Origin: Myxococcaceae bacterium
Lineage (GTDB): Bacteria > Myxococcota_A > Polyangia > Polyangiales > Ga0077539
Assembly (NCBI GenBank): GCA_004297725.1
Contig: SCUS01000120.1
Coordinates: forward strand, 1-58,541
Length of the DNA stretch: 58,541 nt
Direction: 5' to 3'
Numbering within the stretch: position 1 is the stretch's first letter; each line of letters opens with the position of its first letter. Both the position numbers and the translations under genes were made by a program. The notes under the pieces were generated by a model. That model saw only the letters and a program-made list of their open reading frames with translations, was not told where the DNA came from and searched no databases. This document shows positions 8,405 to 17,535 of this stretch, one piece after another.

Positions 8405-10441
8405 TCAGGGCCGCCCGTCGGGTCTCGGCGAGCCCGACGGTGAGGGGCGGGGCCCAGCGACCTCCCGCGGCACGACGTGGAACGCCATCACCTGCGGGAC
8501 GTTCGACGGACCGCCGCACGACGGCTCGACCGACGACCCGGTCACCACGCCGTAGATCACCGCGCGCGCGCCGTTCGCGATGCGCGCGTCCGCTTCCGCC
8601 GGATAGGACACCGCGAATCGCTCCCGTCCGCACTGGTCGAGCACCGCGGAGAAGGTCATCCACGACCCATCGACGTGGACATCGCGCACCTCTGCCTCGA
8701 TGCGCACGGAGTGGTGGAGGCCCTGTTCCGGTGCGCGGAGGAGCAGCTGCGGCTGCACCCACGCCTCGGTGTTGCGGGCGCCCTCATCGTCCAGTCGGGC
8801 GATCTCGAGGCGGTATCGGCGAGGGTTGTGGCGCGCCTCGACCGCGTACATGCGCGCCGACAAGCCGCAGAACACCTCGCGCATCGCCTCGACGAAGGTG
8901 CTTCGCACCGTCGTCGGGGGGAGGGTCCAGGCGACGCGCCCGTTGGCGAGGACGCACTCGACCCCCCGCGCCACCATCTCCTGGTTCAAGCGGCTCGGGC
9001 CGGGTCCGTACATGGGCAGGCCGACGTCGGCGTCCTGCAACGCGAGACCGCAGGTCGGATGCGGCAGGCGAACGGGTTCGTCCGCGTAGGTGGGGGCGGT
9101 CGTCACGGGATCGAGGCTCGGCACGCTCGCCCGCGGAGGGTCGCGACGGATGAACTGCATCCGATCCGGATGGAGCGCGAGCTCGGTCATGGGGCGCAGC
9201 GCGTCCCGGAAGGCCACGCATGCCTCGAAGCTCCGGGGTCCGCGCGGCGCCCGCGGGGGGAGGCTCGACTCGGTCGGGCGCAGGGCTGCGCTCGGGGCGT
9301 TGTCGAGCGCCGCCGTACAGTCGTGCAAGGCGTGGAGGTAGTACGCACGGGTCGCGGGGTGGGTCTCGCGCGCCGCGGTGCGGGCGAGCGCGCGGGCGAT
9401 GAGCGGGAGCTGGGCGCGAGCAAAGCGGCGCGCGTTCCGGCCGAGATGCGCGGCGATCGCGACGCTGAGATCACGCGCGCTTCGATCGGCAAGGCGTTGC
9501 AGCAGCCGCGCGAGCACCGGCGGCGGCATGTCGGGCAACAAGCCGAAGAGCGTGGGGAGGTCGTCCGCCTCGCCGACGCCATCGCCCATCCACCGGGGGT
9601 AGATCTCGCGCATGGCGTCGAGCCAGAGCGAGAGGCTGGGGAGGGTGTGGTCACGATCGCCCACCCGCCCCAACGCGCGCGCGGCCGCGAGTCGCATCGA
9701 GGGCTCCGGGGACAGCATGGCGCGTCGAAGGAGCGTCTGGTCGCGCGTAGTGGCGGTGAGTTCGACGAGGGCATCCTCGCGCTCGGCGACGGTTGCCCCG
9801 GGCAGCTCGAGCAGGCGTGGCAGCATCGCGTGGGGCGCGGTTCGTACGAAGTAGTAGAGCTCGGAGGAGGCCCCGCACTCGCGATGCGCCGGGGAGGCGA
9901 GGGCCGCGAGCACCGACTCGGCCTGCGCGGTCGAGAGGCCCACGATCTCGAACACGGCCTCCGCGTGCGACGGAAACGCCGGGTGGCGCGGGTCACGGTA
10001 GCGCGTGATCGCGCGCCAAGTCCCAGGGGTGAGCTCCCCGTCGGCGGTGAGCTGATACGATCGGAGCGGGCGCGAGTCGCCTGGCGCGAGCGGTGTGCTG
10101 TCGGGCGATGCACCGTCCGACCCCGAGCCGTCGTACACGGTGCGCCAGCGCCCCTCCATGTCGCGCTGCTCGAAGCTCACGCGAAACGAAGGCGGACCGA
10201 ACATCGTCCTCTCCAGGGGCTCGATCGCCACGGGTGTGTGGTTGACGAGTTCCCACGCGCGTCGGGAGGGCGCGACCAGCTCCACGACGTCTGGCGGGGT
10301 CGGAGGTTCAGGCGCGACGGTGACCGGCGCGATGGTTGGCACGGGCAGCGGGGTCGGCGGGGGCGGCGGCCGAGCGGCGCAGGCGGCCACCGCGACGACA
10401 GCAGCGAGCGATCGAAGCGACGACCGGCGAAGGACACACAC
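8405..10441 (-). CDS. Large hypothetical lipoprotein with HEAT-like middle
   Basis: This is a 678-residue protein with a lipoprotein signal peptide (hydrophobic run ending in lipobox AVAAC at about residue 21) and a Pro-rich linker. A predicted beta domain follows (about 60-170), and then helical repeats resembling HEAT units (SMRLAAARALGRVGD and similar, about 180-340). The C-terminal part is Cys-containing with no family I know. It probably sits at the periplasmic or outer-membrane surface. It is divergently transcribed from the beta-barrel candidate at 10602, with 160 bp between the starts, so the two may share a control region. Function unknown. Confidence 0.75.
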   Translation of the reverse strand: MCVLRRSSLRSLAAVVAVAACAARPPPPPTPLPVPTIAPVTVAPEPPTPPDVVELVAPSRRAWELVNHTPVAIEPLERTMFGPPSFRVSFEQRDMEGRWRTVYDGSGSDGASPDSTPLAPGDSRPLRSYQLTADGELTPGTWRAITRYRDPRHPAFPSHAEAVFEIVGLSTAQAESVLAALASPAHRECGASSELYYFVRTAPHAMLPRLLELPGATVAEREDALVELTATTRDQTLLRRAMLSPEPSMRLAAARALGRVGDRDHTLPSLSLWLDAMREIYPRWMGDGVGEADDLPTLFGLLPDMPPPVLARLLQRLADRSARDLSVAIAAHLGRNARRFARAQLPLIARALARTAARETHPATRAYYLHALHDCTAALDNAPSAALRPTESSLPPRAPRGPRSFEACVAFRDALRPMTELALHPDRMQFIRRDPPRASVPSLDPVTTAPTYADEPVRLPHPTCGLALQDADVGLPMYGPGPSRLNQEMVARGVECVLANGRVAWTLPPTTVRSTFVEAMREVFCGLSARMYAVEARHNPRRYRLEIARLDDEGARNTEAWVQPQLLLRAPEQGLHHSVRIEAEVRDVHVDGSWMTFSAVLDQCGRERFAVSYPAEADARIANGARAVIYGVVTGSSVEPSCGGPSNVPQVMAFHVVPREVAGPRPSPSGSPRPDGRP

Positions 10442-10601
10442 GAGGCGACGGTACGCCCGCCGGTTGCCTGAGTCATCGTGGCGCCAGCGCGCGGCGGGGC
10501 CCTGCCGCCCGGCTCAACCCCGCGGACTTCGCGCGTGGCGGGCGGAATCCGCCTCAAAGCAATTGAAGCTCCGCCCCGCGCCCTGCGAGCTTCGCCAGCC
10601 G

Positions 10602-11624
10602 ATGGGGACGATGGGGCAGTCGTGGGGTCGCGTCGTGGCGCTCGCGCTCGGGCTGTTCACGCCCGTCGCCTCGGCGCAACCCGCCGAGCCCGCCGTCGCG
10701 TTCGCGCCCACCCGCCGCGGCGCCAACCGCTGGGAGGGCTCGCTCGCGGTCCTTTCCCTCGACGGGGCCATCGCTTCCGGGCCCTACGGCGCCCCGGTCG
10801 CGCTCTCGCTCTACGCCGCGGTGGGTCCGCGCGTGTGGCTGGGGCGCGGCTTCCAGCTCCGGGGAGCCCTTTCCCTCTCGCGCTCCTTCGCCGACGACGA
10901 CAGCACGACGGTCCGCCCGGAGACCCGGCTCCACGACCCGTCGGTGGCGCTGTGGTTCCACGGCATCCCGTCGTTCGCGGACTTCCACCCGGCCGTCGCG
11001 GTGGGAATGGTGTTCCCGCTGTCGGACGAGTCGCAGGCGCGGACGCTCCTCCTCGGGACGTCCGTGACGGCGCAGCTCGCGTGGTGGCGCCGGCTCGCGT
11101 CGGTGACCCTCTTCGCGCGCGCCTCGGTGGGCTGGGGCCACCGGTTCTACGAGTACACGACCCCGGGCGTGCGCTCGCTCCCGTCCATGCGCGCGACCTG
11201 CTTCGGCGGCGGCGGCAGCAGCTGCTCGGACCAGATCTCCGGCGTCCCCTCGATCACCGACTACCTCTTCGCGGCGCTGACCTTCGCGCCCCGGTGGCGT
11301 TACTTCAGCCCCGGTATCTCCTTCCAGCTCGATCGGGCCGTCACGGCATCGTTCGCACCCGTGGGCGTCTCGCGGCCCGCCGCCGACCTCTACTTCACCA
11401 CCTTCGCGACGTGGATCGAGGTCATCCCCACGCCGCCCCTGTCCGTGATCCTCTCGTACTCCCTCTCCCGACCCGTGCTCGACGCCGACGGCTCCTACGG
11501 CAACCCCTTCTGGGCCCCCTACCAGTTCCCCGTCGTCGGCTTGGCCCTCGCCGTGCGCCTCGACGAGCTCTTCGCCGTCGCGCTGGGCGAGCCCCTCGGA
11601 CCGGGGGGCGTCGTGCGCTGGTAG
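10602..11624 (+). CDS. Predicted outer-membrane beta-barrel protein
   Basis: The protein has 340 residues. A signal peptide ends near VASAQPAEP. The rest alternates short amphipathic strands with aromatic ends (LYAAVGPRVWLG, GFQLRGALSLSRSF, VILSYSLSRP) and contains one Cys pair in a Gly-rich loop (CFGGGGSSC). This pattern is typical of small outer-membrane barrels of unknown function in myxobacteria. The ATG at 10602 is used; ATG 10611 is equally possible. The frame is open upstream, but that part is compositionally unlike protein and overlaps the divergent gene. Downstream lie two repeat copies. Confidence 0.72.
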   Translation: MGTMGQSWGRVVALALGLFTPVASAQPAEPAVAFAPTRRGANRWEGSLAVLSLDGAIASGPYGAPVALSLYAAVGPRVWLGRGFQLRGALSLSRSFADDDSTTVRPETRLHDPSVALWFHGIPSFADFHPAVAVGMVFPLSDESQARTLLLGTSVTAQLAWWRRLASVTLFARASVGWGHRFYEYTTPGVRSLPSMRATCFGGGGSSCSDQISGVPSITDYLFAALTFAPRWRYFSPGISFQLDRAVTASFAPVGVSRPAADLYFTTFATWIEVIPTPPLSVILSYSLSRPVLDADGSYGNPFWAPYQFPVVGLALAVRLDELFAVALGEPLGPGGVVRW

Positions 11625-11665
11625 ACCGTCACCCCCCCGTCGCGTTGGGGTTTCGGGGGACTCAA

Positions 11666-11699
11666 GGGGATAAGGCGTTCGACGCGGCGCCTGCCCTGG
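11666..11699 (+). repeat. Short deleted copy of the mosaic repeat
   Basis: It starts GGGGATAAGGCG like the A-type left end and after about 20 bases ends in CTGCCCTGG like the right end. It looks like an internally deleted copy 70 bp before the full copy at 11770. Confidence 0.45.
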
Positions 11700-11769
11700 T
11701 CGGGGTCATACCGGGATGGACCGCTTCGGCCGGGTGGTCAGGCGCGCCGCGACGCCCTCGATCACGCAG

Positions 11770-11891
11770 GGGGATAGGAAAGCCGACCCGGCACCCTCGT
11801 TGGCACGGTTTTGCGCGAGATTGCGGAACATCCCTTATCCGAAGAAGCCCGCCACGCGGCCCCTCGCGGATGCGCCCCGGACGCCGCCCTG
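11770..11891 (+). repeat. Mosaic repeat copy R4 (B type, complete); left border of the helicase island
   Basis: The copy runs from GGGGATAGGAAAGCC to GGACGCCGCCCTG. I count about six differences over 122 bases from the copy at 15754-15876, in the same orientation. The two copies bracket the lower-GC block 11892-15753. Confidence 0.88.
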
Positions 11892-11892
11892 T

Positions 11893-12234
11893 CAACACAT
11901 GGGTCAACTCGGGGATGGCTTGCGACACGCAATCATGGGCAACGTCGGGACACAGGTCGTCTTTCAAATCTGCGCCGATGACGCCGAACTGCTGGGACCA
12001 GAGTTTTCCCCAGCTTTCAAGCTAACGGATCTATGCACACTCACGGCGCACCACGTCGCCATTCGTCTGTCCGTCGACGGAGTGACAACCCAAGCGTTCA
12101 CAGCCATGACGACCGCCCCACCTGATGTTGGCGAAGGAACATCGGTCAACACATCAGTAAGAAGGGTCGCACGAGATCGCTATGGAAGGCCGGCCAGAAG
12201 GGTGAGGGCCGAGGCTGATAACCAACTCTCATAG
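11893..12234 (+). pseudogene. C-terminal fragment of a conjugative coupling-type ATPase (TraG/VirD4-like)
   Basis: After the repeat edge the frame reads HMGQLGDGLRHAIMGNVG, TQVVFQICADDAELLGPEF, HHVAIRLSVDGVTTQAFTAM. This matches my memory of the C-terminal segment of type IV coupling or VirB4-like ATPases (GNVGT..FRV.AEDAE.L..EF, then DL..L..Y.IYLRL.IDGV.S.PFSA). Walker motifs are absent, so only the last 110 residues or so remain; the gene is cut exactly at the repeat. It shows that the island once carried, or recombined with, conjugative DNA. The family call is from pattern memory; an alignment would settle it. Confidence 0.6.
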
Positions 12235-12278
12235 CTAACAGTGCAGGACCGCAGCGTTCCTACCGCAGCTCGTTATCC

Positions 12279-15200
12279 TTAACGAATCGGCACAGCAAAG
12301 GAAGTTGAGTCCAATGCGTCCAACACATAGTTTTCGTGGTCAGCGACCATCCGCCTGTGACCTGAGGCTCGATTGAGAACCATCTTTCGAGGCCAGACAC
12401 GCAACTCCCCCTGCGCGCCACGACGAGTCAGACGGGACACACTGTAACCATGGATCCTCTCAGCTTGAGACCCATCGGCTCTTTGCCACGTCTCCAGACC
12501 AAAGAGCGCACCTCCTTGGAGCGCACGGCGCGCTGCGGCACCACCTTCGCTCGTAACGGTCGTAGCCGGCGTGTGCATGTGACCATGAATGTGAGCAAGA
12601 AAACGGCCTGGGACATCGATCTCGGCGCGGAACCGGCTCCTGGCCTCGGGATGCAACCAGTTGACAGGGTGATGAGTCAGAAGAACTGAGGCATGGTGTT
12701 GCTGCAACCAATCTGGAGCATCACCGCCGCATGCAACATGAAACTGTTGAGTTTCAATCTCAAGACGTCCCTCGAAGTCTCCGTCGGTTAGCTGAAGAAA
12801 GGTGCTATTCAGTCCCACGACGCCGAGGTTCATTCCATCCTTCGTCACAGTCGCCGAAAAGTCTCCCGGCAAGAGGCCATGACGAAGCAAGACAGACGAC
12901 GGCAGGCTCGTTGCCTTTGAATGCCACCACTGCTGATATGCCCCAAGTGCCTCTCCCACCGTTCGACGATACTCATTGTCTGCAGTTTCCCAAAAGGCCC
13001 GACGTAGATCTTCATCACTAGTCCAATGACGCAACGCTCGCACGGTCGATGCGGTGGGACTAGGTCGTGCGAGGTCATGATTTCCCGGTACGGGAAGAAG
13101 CACAGGAGTAGAGCCAAGTGTCGCCAAGTGTCGCCACAGGCGGTCCAGAGTACCCGTCAGCGCGTCGAATTCGGCTTCCGTACCTCGCTGGGTTAGGTCA
13201 CCGGTGAACAGAACGAGATCCCAAGGACCGGTTTGCTCGTGCAAGCGCCCGAGATCGGCAAAAAACTCTTCTCGCACGTTTGGCCACAGCCATCGGCTGT
13301 GACTCATGCCCTGATGCAGATCAGTGAGATGCAGCCAACTAATCGCCGCAGATCTCACGGGTTCCGCGACAGACCCTTGAGGTAGCCCACCGGTTGCAGT
13401 TACCGGCAACTGTGGGGTCGCGGGCGGCACCGGGAGCACGGCGGGAACTGTTCCGGTTGCGCCCATGTTCGTCACATCCTGCAATACCGCAGCCACCTCG
13501 CCTGTATTCATTCCGCCCGAGCGGGCTACGAAGGGTCCTCCTGTCGACGTTGTGAACCGAGACGGAGCTAGACGTTCAAATTTTCCATGGCGACGACGAC
13601 CTTCGGAGAAGCTTAGAACGCATGCAGCCCGGGCTCTGGTAATCGACACATACAGTAGACGTGCTGCCTCGAGTACGAGACCAGGGTAGGCCTTGCGCTT
13701 GCTGCCTGGAATGAGATCGTCTTCAAGACCTGGAATAAACACCACAGACGCATCCAATCCCTTTGCGCCGTGCATCGTCATCATGCGCACATGAGAAGGA
13801 AAGACGTGGACGGGTGGCATGGCCTCGTTGAGTCGCAGCGAGACCGCGTGCAACACGCGCGATACCTGATCCTCTGATTCCGCCATCAGGTAGTCTCGCA
13901 ACTCATCGAGCCTCATATCAGGTTCGAGTGTCTTTGTTTCGTCTATCCACGCGACTGCGCCATCTTCACCGAACACCTCTCGCAAGACGCGCTGCATATC
14001 ACCTGTTCTTTGGGCCAGGGTATCGTCCGCCCTCCAACTATCAATGGACCCACAAACGACAGCGGCACGGCTCAGAGCGCCCCTGGCTCGCTTGTCGAAC
14101 GCAGAGACTGGCAGCGGCGCGTGAAAGAGATCGATGAATTTGAGATTTTTGTGAAGGCACGCTTCAGCAATCCCGTTGCAGGTTGCCACACCGATACCCG
14201 GCAGAATCCCCAGAAGAGTGCGATGCGCAACGTAGTCAGACGGATTGCAGATGATGCGGAGGCAGGTCAGTGCAAACCGTCCCATCGCACTGTCTGTGTA
14301 ATCATCGGCGCGCGCGGCAGCGACCGGAACCTTGAGAGCGGCGAAGGCTTGGTAGATTTCTTGCTCAAGCGCATTGCGATTGTTGATCAGAACGAGGATT
14401 TCGCGCGGATTCATGCCAGCCGCAATGAGGTCGCGACAGGACAACGCGATGGCCATTGCCTCGTCCTCGCCGCGGCGAAACTTCCACCGCATCACACTCC
14501 CATCGACCTGAGGAGCCGCGGCAGCGTAGAGAGAACGGAGCGCCTTGGTGATTCGCTTCGGAGGAAGGTATCCAGCAAGACTCCTATCTGCGGCAACCAA
14601 TACCTTCGGAGTGCAACGAAAGCAGTCATTCAGCGTATGAGTTCCTGTCCCTGCGTACTTAGATGCGAAGTCCTGAATGCCCTCAGGAAGTGCATATCGA
14701 AAGGAGTAGACGCTCTGGTCGTCGTCGCCAGCGACAAATACCTTCACTCCGGCTCGGATCAACTGCTCCACGAACTGAAGGTCGCATGGATTGAGATCCT
14801 GGAACTCATCGACAATAAGATGTTCAATCTGTAACAAATGAACAGGATCAACGGTGCCCGCCTCGACCACGTCAACACATTTACGAATGATCTCGCCGGG
14901 GAGAACGCACGAGTAGACTTGCGTGCGTGGTCCACAGAAGCCTGCAAAGGCGGTGCGCTCATCAACCGTGATCGATGGGGTCGGAGGCATATAGTTGGGC
15001 GGGGACCAGACACCGGTGCTCCAAAAGGCCTCGTGCTCAATGCGAATCGATTCGCAGCGCCCAGGCGCACGCTTGAAACTCACAGATGCTTCCGAGTCAA
15101 ATATGTTCTTTAACTCCCAACGATCCAGGACAATTGGTTCCGCTGGATACTGCGAGAGCATGCCAGCCGCGCGCAGTACACGGAGCGCAAGCGAATGCAG

Positions 15201-15482
15201 CGTTGTCACGCTTACCGCGCTTACATTTCCCACCCCACGCGAGTCACAATACTGTCTAATGCGTAACCGGAGATCGTTTGACGAGGCTCGGGTGAAGGAA
15301 GTCACAAAAAGAGCCCGTGGCGCAAGTCCTTGATCTGCTAGAAGCCACCGCACGCGTTCCTCGATCGTGTATGACTTTCCAGTCCCTGGCCCCGCGACCA
15401 ATCTCACCTGTGCAGCAGGGTCTCGCGCTGCGGCGAATTGAATGCCCTCTGCGATCTTGCGTTGTGCATCGGTGATAGCCAT
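12279..15482 (-). CDS. UvrD/PcrA-family SF1 helicase fused to a calcineurin-like phosphoesterase
   Basis: This is a 1067-residue two-part protein. Helicase part (1-640): Walker A GPGTGKS with Lys36; TSFTRAS (motif Ia); Walker B VDEFQD at 224-229; GDDDQSVYSFR (motif III); MTMHGAKGLD (motif V, 568-577); YVSITRAR (motif VI). A Pro/Thr linker (about 640-710) leads to a metallophosphoesterase (713-1000) with all metal-site motifs: Asp721/His723 in LTDLH, GD 761-762, GNHD 800-803, HH 937-938 and GHMH 967-970. Both halves therefore look active. The phosphoesterase half resembles domains that sit N-terminal to STAND NTPases in bacterial conflict proteins; fusion to a UvrD helicase is unusual. The base composition is visibly more AT-rich than the surroundings. 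The gene lies between direct repeats with a coupling-ATPase fragment, which points to transfer. A role in nucleic-acid-sensing defence is inference. Confidence 0.88.
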   Translation of the reverse strand: MAITDAQRKIAEGIQFAAARDPAAQVRLVAGPGTGKSYTIEERVRWLLADQGLAPRALFVTSFTRASSNDLRLRIRQYCDSRGVGNVSAVSVTTLHSLALRVLRAAGMLSQYPAEPIVLDRWELKNIFDSEASVSFKRAPGRCESIRIEHEAFWSTGVWSPPNYMPPTPSITVDERTAFAGFCGPRTQVYSCVLPGEIIRKCVDVVEAGTVDPVHLLQIEHLIVDEFQDLNPCDLQFVEQLIRAGVKVFVAGDDDQSVYSFRYALPEGIQDFASKYAGTGTHTLNDCFRCTPKVLVAADRSLAGYLPPKRITKALRSLYAAAAPQVDGSVMRWKFRRGEDEAMAIALSCRDLIAAGMNPREILVLINNRNALEQEIYQAFAALKVPVAAARADDYTDSAMGRFALTCLRIICNPSDYVAHRTLLGILPGIGVATCNGIAEACLHKNLKFIDLFHAPLPVSAFDKRARGALSRAAVVCGSIDSWRADDTLAQRTGDMQRVLREVFGEDGAVAWIDETKTLEPDMRLDELRDYLMAESEDQVSRVLHAVSLRLNEAMPPVHVFPSHVRMMTMHGAKGLDASVVFIPGLEDDLIPGSKRKAYPGLVLEAARLLYVSITRARAACVLSFSEGRRRHGKFERLAPSRFTTSTGGPFVARSGGMNTGEVAAVLQDVTNMGATGTVPAVLPVPPATPQLPVTATGGLPQGSVAEPVRSAAISWLHLTDLHQGMSHSRWLWPNVREEFFADLGRLHEQTGPWDLVLFTGDLTQRGTEAEFDALTGTLDRLWRHLATLGSTPVLLPVPGNHDLARPSPTASTVRALRHWTSDEDLRRAFWETADNEYRRTVGEALGAYQQWWHSKATSLPSSVLLRHGLLPGDFSATVTKDGMNLGVVGLNSTFLQLTDGDFEGRLEIETQQFHVACGGDAPDWLQQHHASVLLTHHPVNWLHPEARSRFRAEIDVPGRFLAHIHGHMHTPATTVTSEGGAAARRALQGGALFGLETWQRADGSQAERIHGYSVSRLTRRGAQGELRVWPRKMVLNRASGHRRMVADHENYVLDALDSTSFAVPIR

Positions 15483-15753
15483 CGGATCCTGCTTCTTTCA
15501 GCGCGCACGCTGCCTCAGGAGGCGGTCGCAGGTCAAGGCTCGCCGAAGATTCTCTCGCAGACTCATGCAACTCTGCAGCGTTAGCCATGATGTACCTTCC
15601 CCCTCCCCAAGAGTTCGGCATCAACTGATATTGTCGAAAAGGAAGAGGGCTAAGTTATGAGTGGCTGCCGCCTTGAGTACCTCTTCCTCTCCTTCTTCGC
15701 GGTGAATCGCTCTGCTATTTGAGCCAGCGCACTTCCCTCGCCGCGGGGAAGGA

Positions 15754-15876
15754 GGGGATAGGAAAGCCGCCCCGGCACCCTTATTGGCACGATTTCGCGC
15801 AAGATTGCGGAACATCCCTTATCCGAAGAAGCCCGCCACGCGGCCCCTCGCGGATGCGCCCCGGACGCCGCCCTGG
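15754..15876 (+). repeat. Mosaic repeat copy R5 (B type, complete); right border of the helicase island
   Basis: Near-identical, same-orientation copy of 11770-11891. The 270 bp between the helicase start (15482) and this repeat are comparatively AT-rich and contain no gene I can support; the helicase promoter should lie there. Confidence 0.88.
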
Positions 15877-16197
15877 CTCATCGGGTCGCTCTGGAGGACG
15901 GTGCGGGGCGCCCCGACCTGCGGGTGGGCGCTGCTCGCGCGCGTCGCGGAGGTGCGCGTGCGGAAGCTCATCGCGCAGGGTCCGGCGCTCGGTCATCGGG
16001 AGCGCGACACGCTGGAGCGTCTCCGCGTCGTGCTGGTCGACGGCGACGAGCGCGACCTGTGGGTGCGGGCGGGCTACGACTCCCAGGGCCGCTTCAACCA
16101 TGACGTGCGAGCCTGGCTCCCCGACGCGTGGGGCCTCGACGCGCAGGGCCTGCTGCTGCCGACGAGGCGACCGCCGCGACGGGCCCCGGGCGGGTGA
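15877..16197 (+). pseudogene. Gene fragment beginning at a repeat edge
   Basis: Protein-like sequence starts immediately after repeat R5 (LIGSLWRTVRGAPTCGWALL) and ends at 16197. It includes RVRKLIAQGPALGHRERDTL, LVDGDERDLWVRAGYDSQGR and DVRAWLPDAWGLDAQGLLLP. The same frame is open back through the repeat (to 15784), so an ORF finder would give it a repeat-derived N-terminus. I do not recognise the family. It is probably a 3' gene remnant, or a small protein with an unrecognised GTG/TTG start. Confidence 0.4.
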
Positions 16198-16257
16198 GCC
16201 GCGCGGCGATCGCAGCATTCTTGGCGTGCACCACCCGCGTTGCCGAAGATCGGCGCC

Positions 16258-16755
16258 ATGCCCTCGATGGAGCTCAGCGCGCCGGGTCTCGAATTGATCA
16301 AACGCTGGGAGGGTGAGCCGGGGACGGGCTCGTTCTCTCCCCGGGTCTACGACGACATCGCCGGCTTCCCGACGGTCGGGTACGGGCACAAGCTCACCGC
16401 CGCGGAGGTCGCCCGGCAGGCCTTCGAGGATGGCGTCGACGAGGCGACGGCCACGGCGCTGCTGCGGGCCGACGCGGCGACGGCGGTGGGCGCGGTCAAC
16501 CGGCACGTCGTGGTGGCGCTCACGCCCCGGCAGTTCGATGCGCTCGTGTCCTTCGTCTTCAACGTCGGCTCGGGCAACTTCGCGAGCAGCACCGCGCTCA
16601 AGAAGGTGAACGCGCGGGACTGGGCCGCGGTGCCCGCCGCGCTCGCGATGTTCAACAAGGTCCGCCGGGATGGGCAGCTCGTGCCGAGCAACGGGCTCAC
16701 CGCACGACGCGCCGCGGAGGGCGCGATGTTCCTGGCGGGATCGCCCTCGCCCTGA
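16258..16755 (+). CDS. GH24 phage-type lysozyme (endolysin-like muramidase)
   Basis: Cleaves the beta-1,4 link of peptidoglycan. The 165-residue protein has the family hallmark: catalytic Glu18 in KRWEG, then YDDIAGFPTVGYGH, in which Asp33 and Thr39 align with T4 lysozyme Asp20 and Thr26. VFNVGSGNFASSTAL and the Arg-rich NGLTARRAAE end are also typical. No signal peptide is visible. The ATG at 16258 is used; TTG at 16240 and ATG at 16267 are alternatives. No holin or other phage gene is nearby, so it is a single captured phage-like gene or a cassette, next to repeat R5 and convergent with the gene at 16762. Confidence 0.9.
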   Translation: MPSMELSAPGLELIKRWEGEPGTGSFSPRVYDDIAGFPTVGYGHKLTAAEVARQAFEDGVDEATATALLRADAATAVGAVNRHVVVALTPRQFDALVSFVFNVGSGNFASSTALKKVNARDWAAVPAALAMFNKVRRDGQLVPSNGLTARRAAEGAMFLAGSPSP

Positions 16756-16761
16756 CCCGCG

Positions 16762-17535
16762 TCAGCGCTTGCGCCGCTTCGGCCGCCCGGCCGGCTTCGG
16801 GGCCTCTCCCCACATCGCGCCGGTGCGTCGGTCGATGAAGACCTTCGCCCCCTTCTGGCCGGACTGCGGCGGCGACCAGACCCACGCGCCGTCGTCGAGC
16901 GCGACCTCCGCCGACGCGGCCTCGTAACAACGGTTGACGCCGCGGCAGCGGTCGACGGCCTCGTCGCGCTCCACCGGGCGCGGGGTCGCCCACGAGGCGA
17001 CGCGCTCCAGGTAGCGCACGAGTCCGTCGGCCCAGGCGGCGCGGGCGTGGGGCAGCAGGCCCGCGCTCCGGGCGACGCAGGCGCGCACCGGGTCGGGCCC
17101 CGCGAAGAGCGAGGCGTGGAGCTGATCGCGGACGTCGTGCGCCACGATGGAGAGAGCGTAGTCGCGCTTCGGACACTCCGCCCCGGCCTCCTCCAGCAAC
17201 GGGACACGGTTGTCGTCGCCCATGATCATCAGGTCCTCGTCCTGGTCGAGGCACACCCAGCCCTCGATCCAGCACCAACGGCGCACCTCGTCGTCCGACT
17301 CGGGGAAGCGGGCGTCTCCCGGCGAGGGCCACAGCGGTCCCGGGAGCGCCGCGGCGAGCGCGCGCCGCAGCGGGCGCAGGGCGTCGGGGTGCGTCGCCCC
17401 ACCGGAGAGGCGAGGCTCCAGGCCCCCGAAGATCCACTCGCACACGAGCCACGCCGTGACCTCGGGGGATAAGACGTCCAACGCGGCACCCTCCCTGGCA
17501 CGGATCCGTTCGGGTCTACAGAACATCCAGTGCAC
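16762..17535 (-). CDS. Hypothetical protein whose 5' end lies in a repeat
   Basis: Family not recognised. About 230 residues from VTAWLVCEWIFGGLEPRL (near 17460) to a basic tail (GRPKRRKR) look protein-like, with several Trp and Cys residues (EVRRWCWIEGWVCLDQDED). Upstream of 17460 the frame stays open into repeat R6 and an ATG at 17535 gives a repeat-derived leader (FCRPERIRAREGAALDVLSP). Whether the real start is 17535, GTG 17445 or lost is unclear. The same repeat-leader peptide extends the ORF at 6637-7326, so this may be a 5'-truncated gene. Confidence 0.5.
   Translation of the reverse strand: MHWMFCRPERIRAREGAALDVLSPEVTAWLVCEWIFGGLEPRLSGGATHPDALRPLRRALAAALPGPLWPSPGDARFPESDDEVRRWCWIEGWVCLDQDEDLMIMGDDNRVPLLEEAGAECPKRDYALSIVAHDVRDQLHASLFAGPDPVRACVARSAGLLPHARAAWADGLVRYLERVASWATPRPVERDEAVDRCRGVNRCYEAASAEVALDDGAWVWSPPQSGQKGAKVFIDRRTGAMWGEAPKPAGRPKRRKR

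Noticed and set aside
8477..10471. A 664-codon open frame on the plus strand
   Set aside because: Shadow of the minus-strand lipoprotein, which has a clear signal peptide and HEAT-like units; the shadow has no recognisable domain.
16258..16755. A prophage
   Set aside because: A single lysozyme gene with no structural, packaging, holin or repressor genes nearby is not enough.
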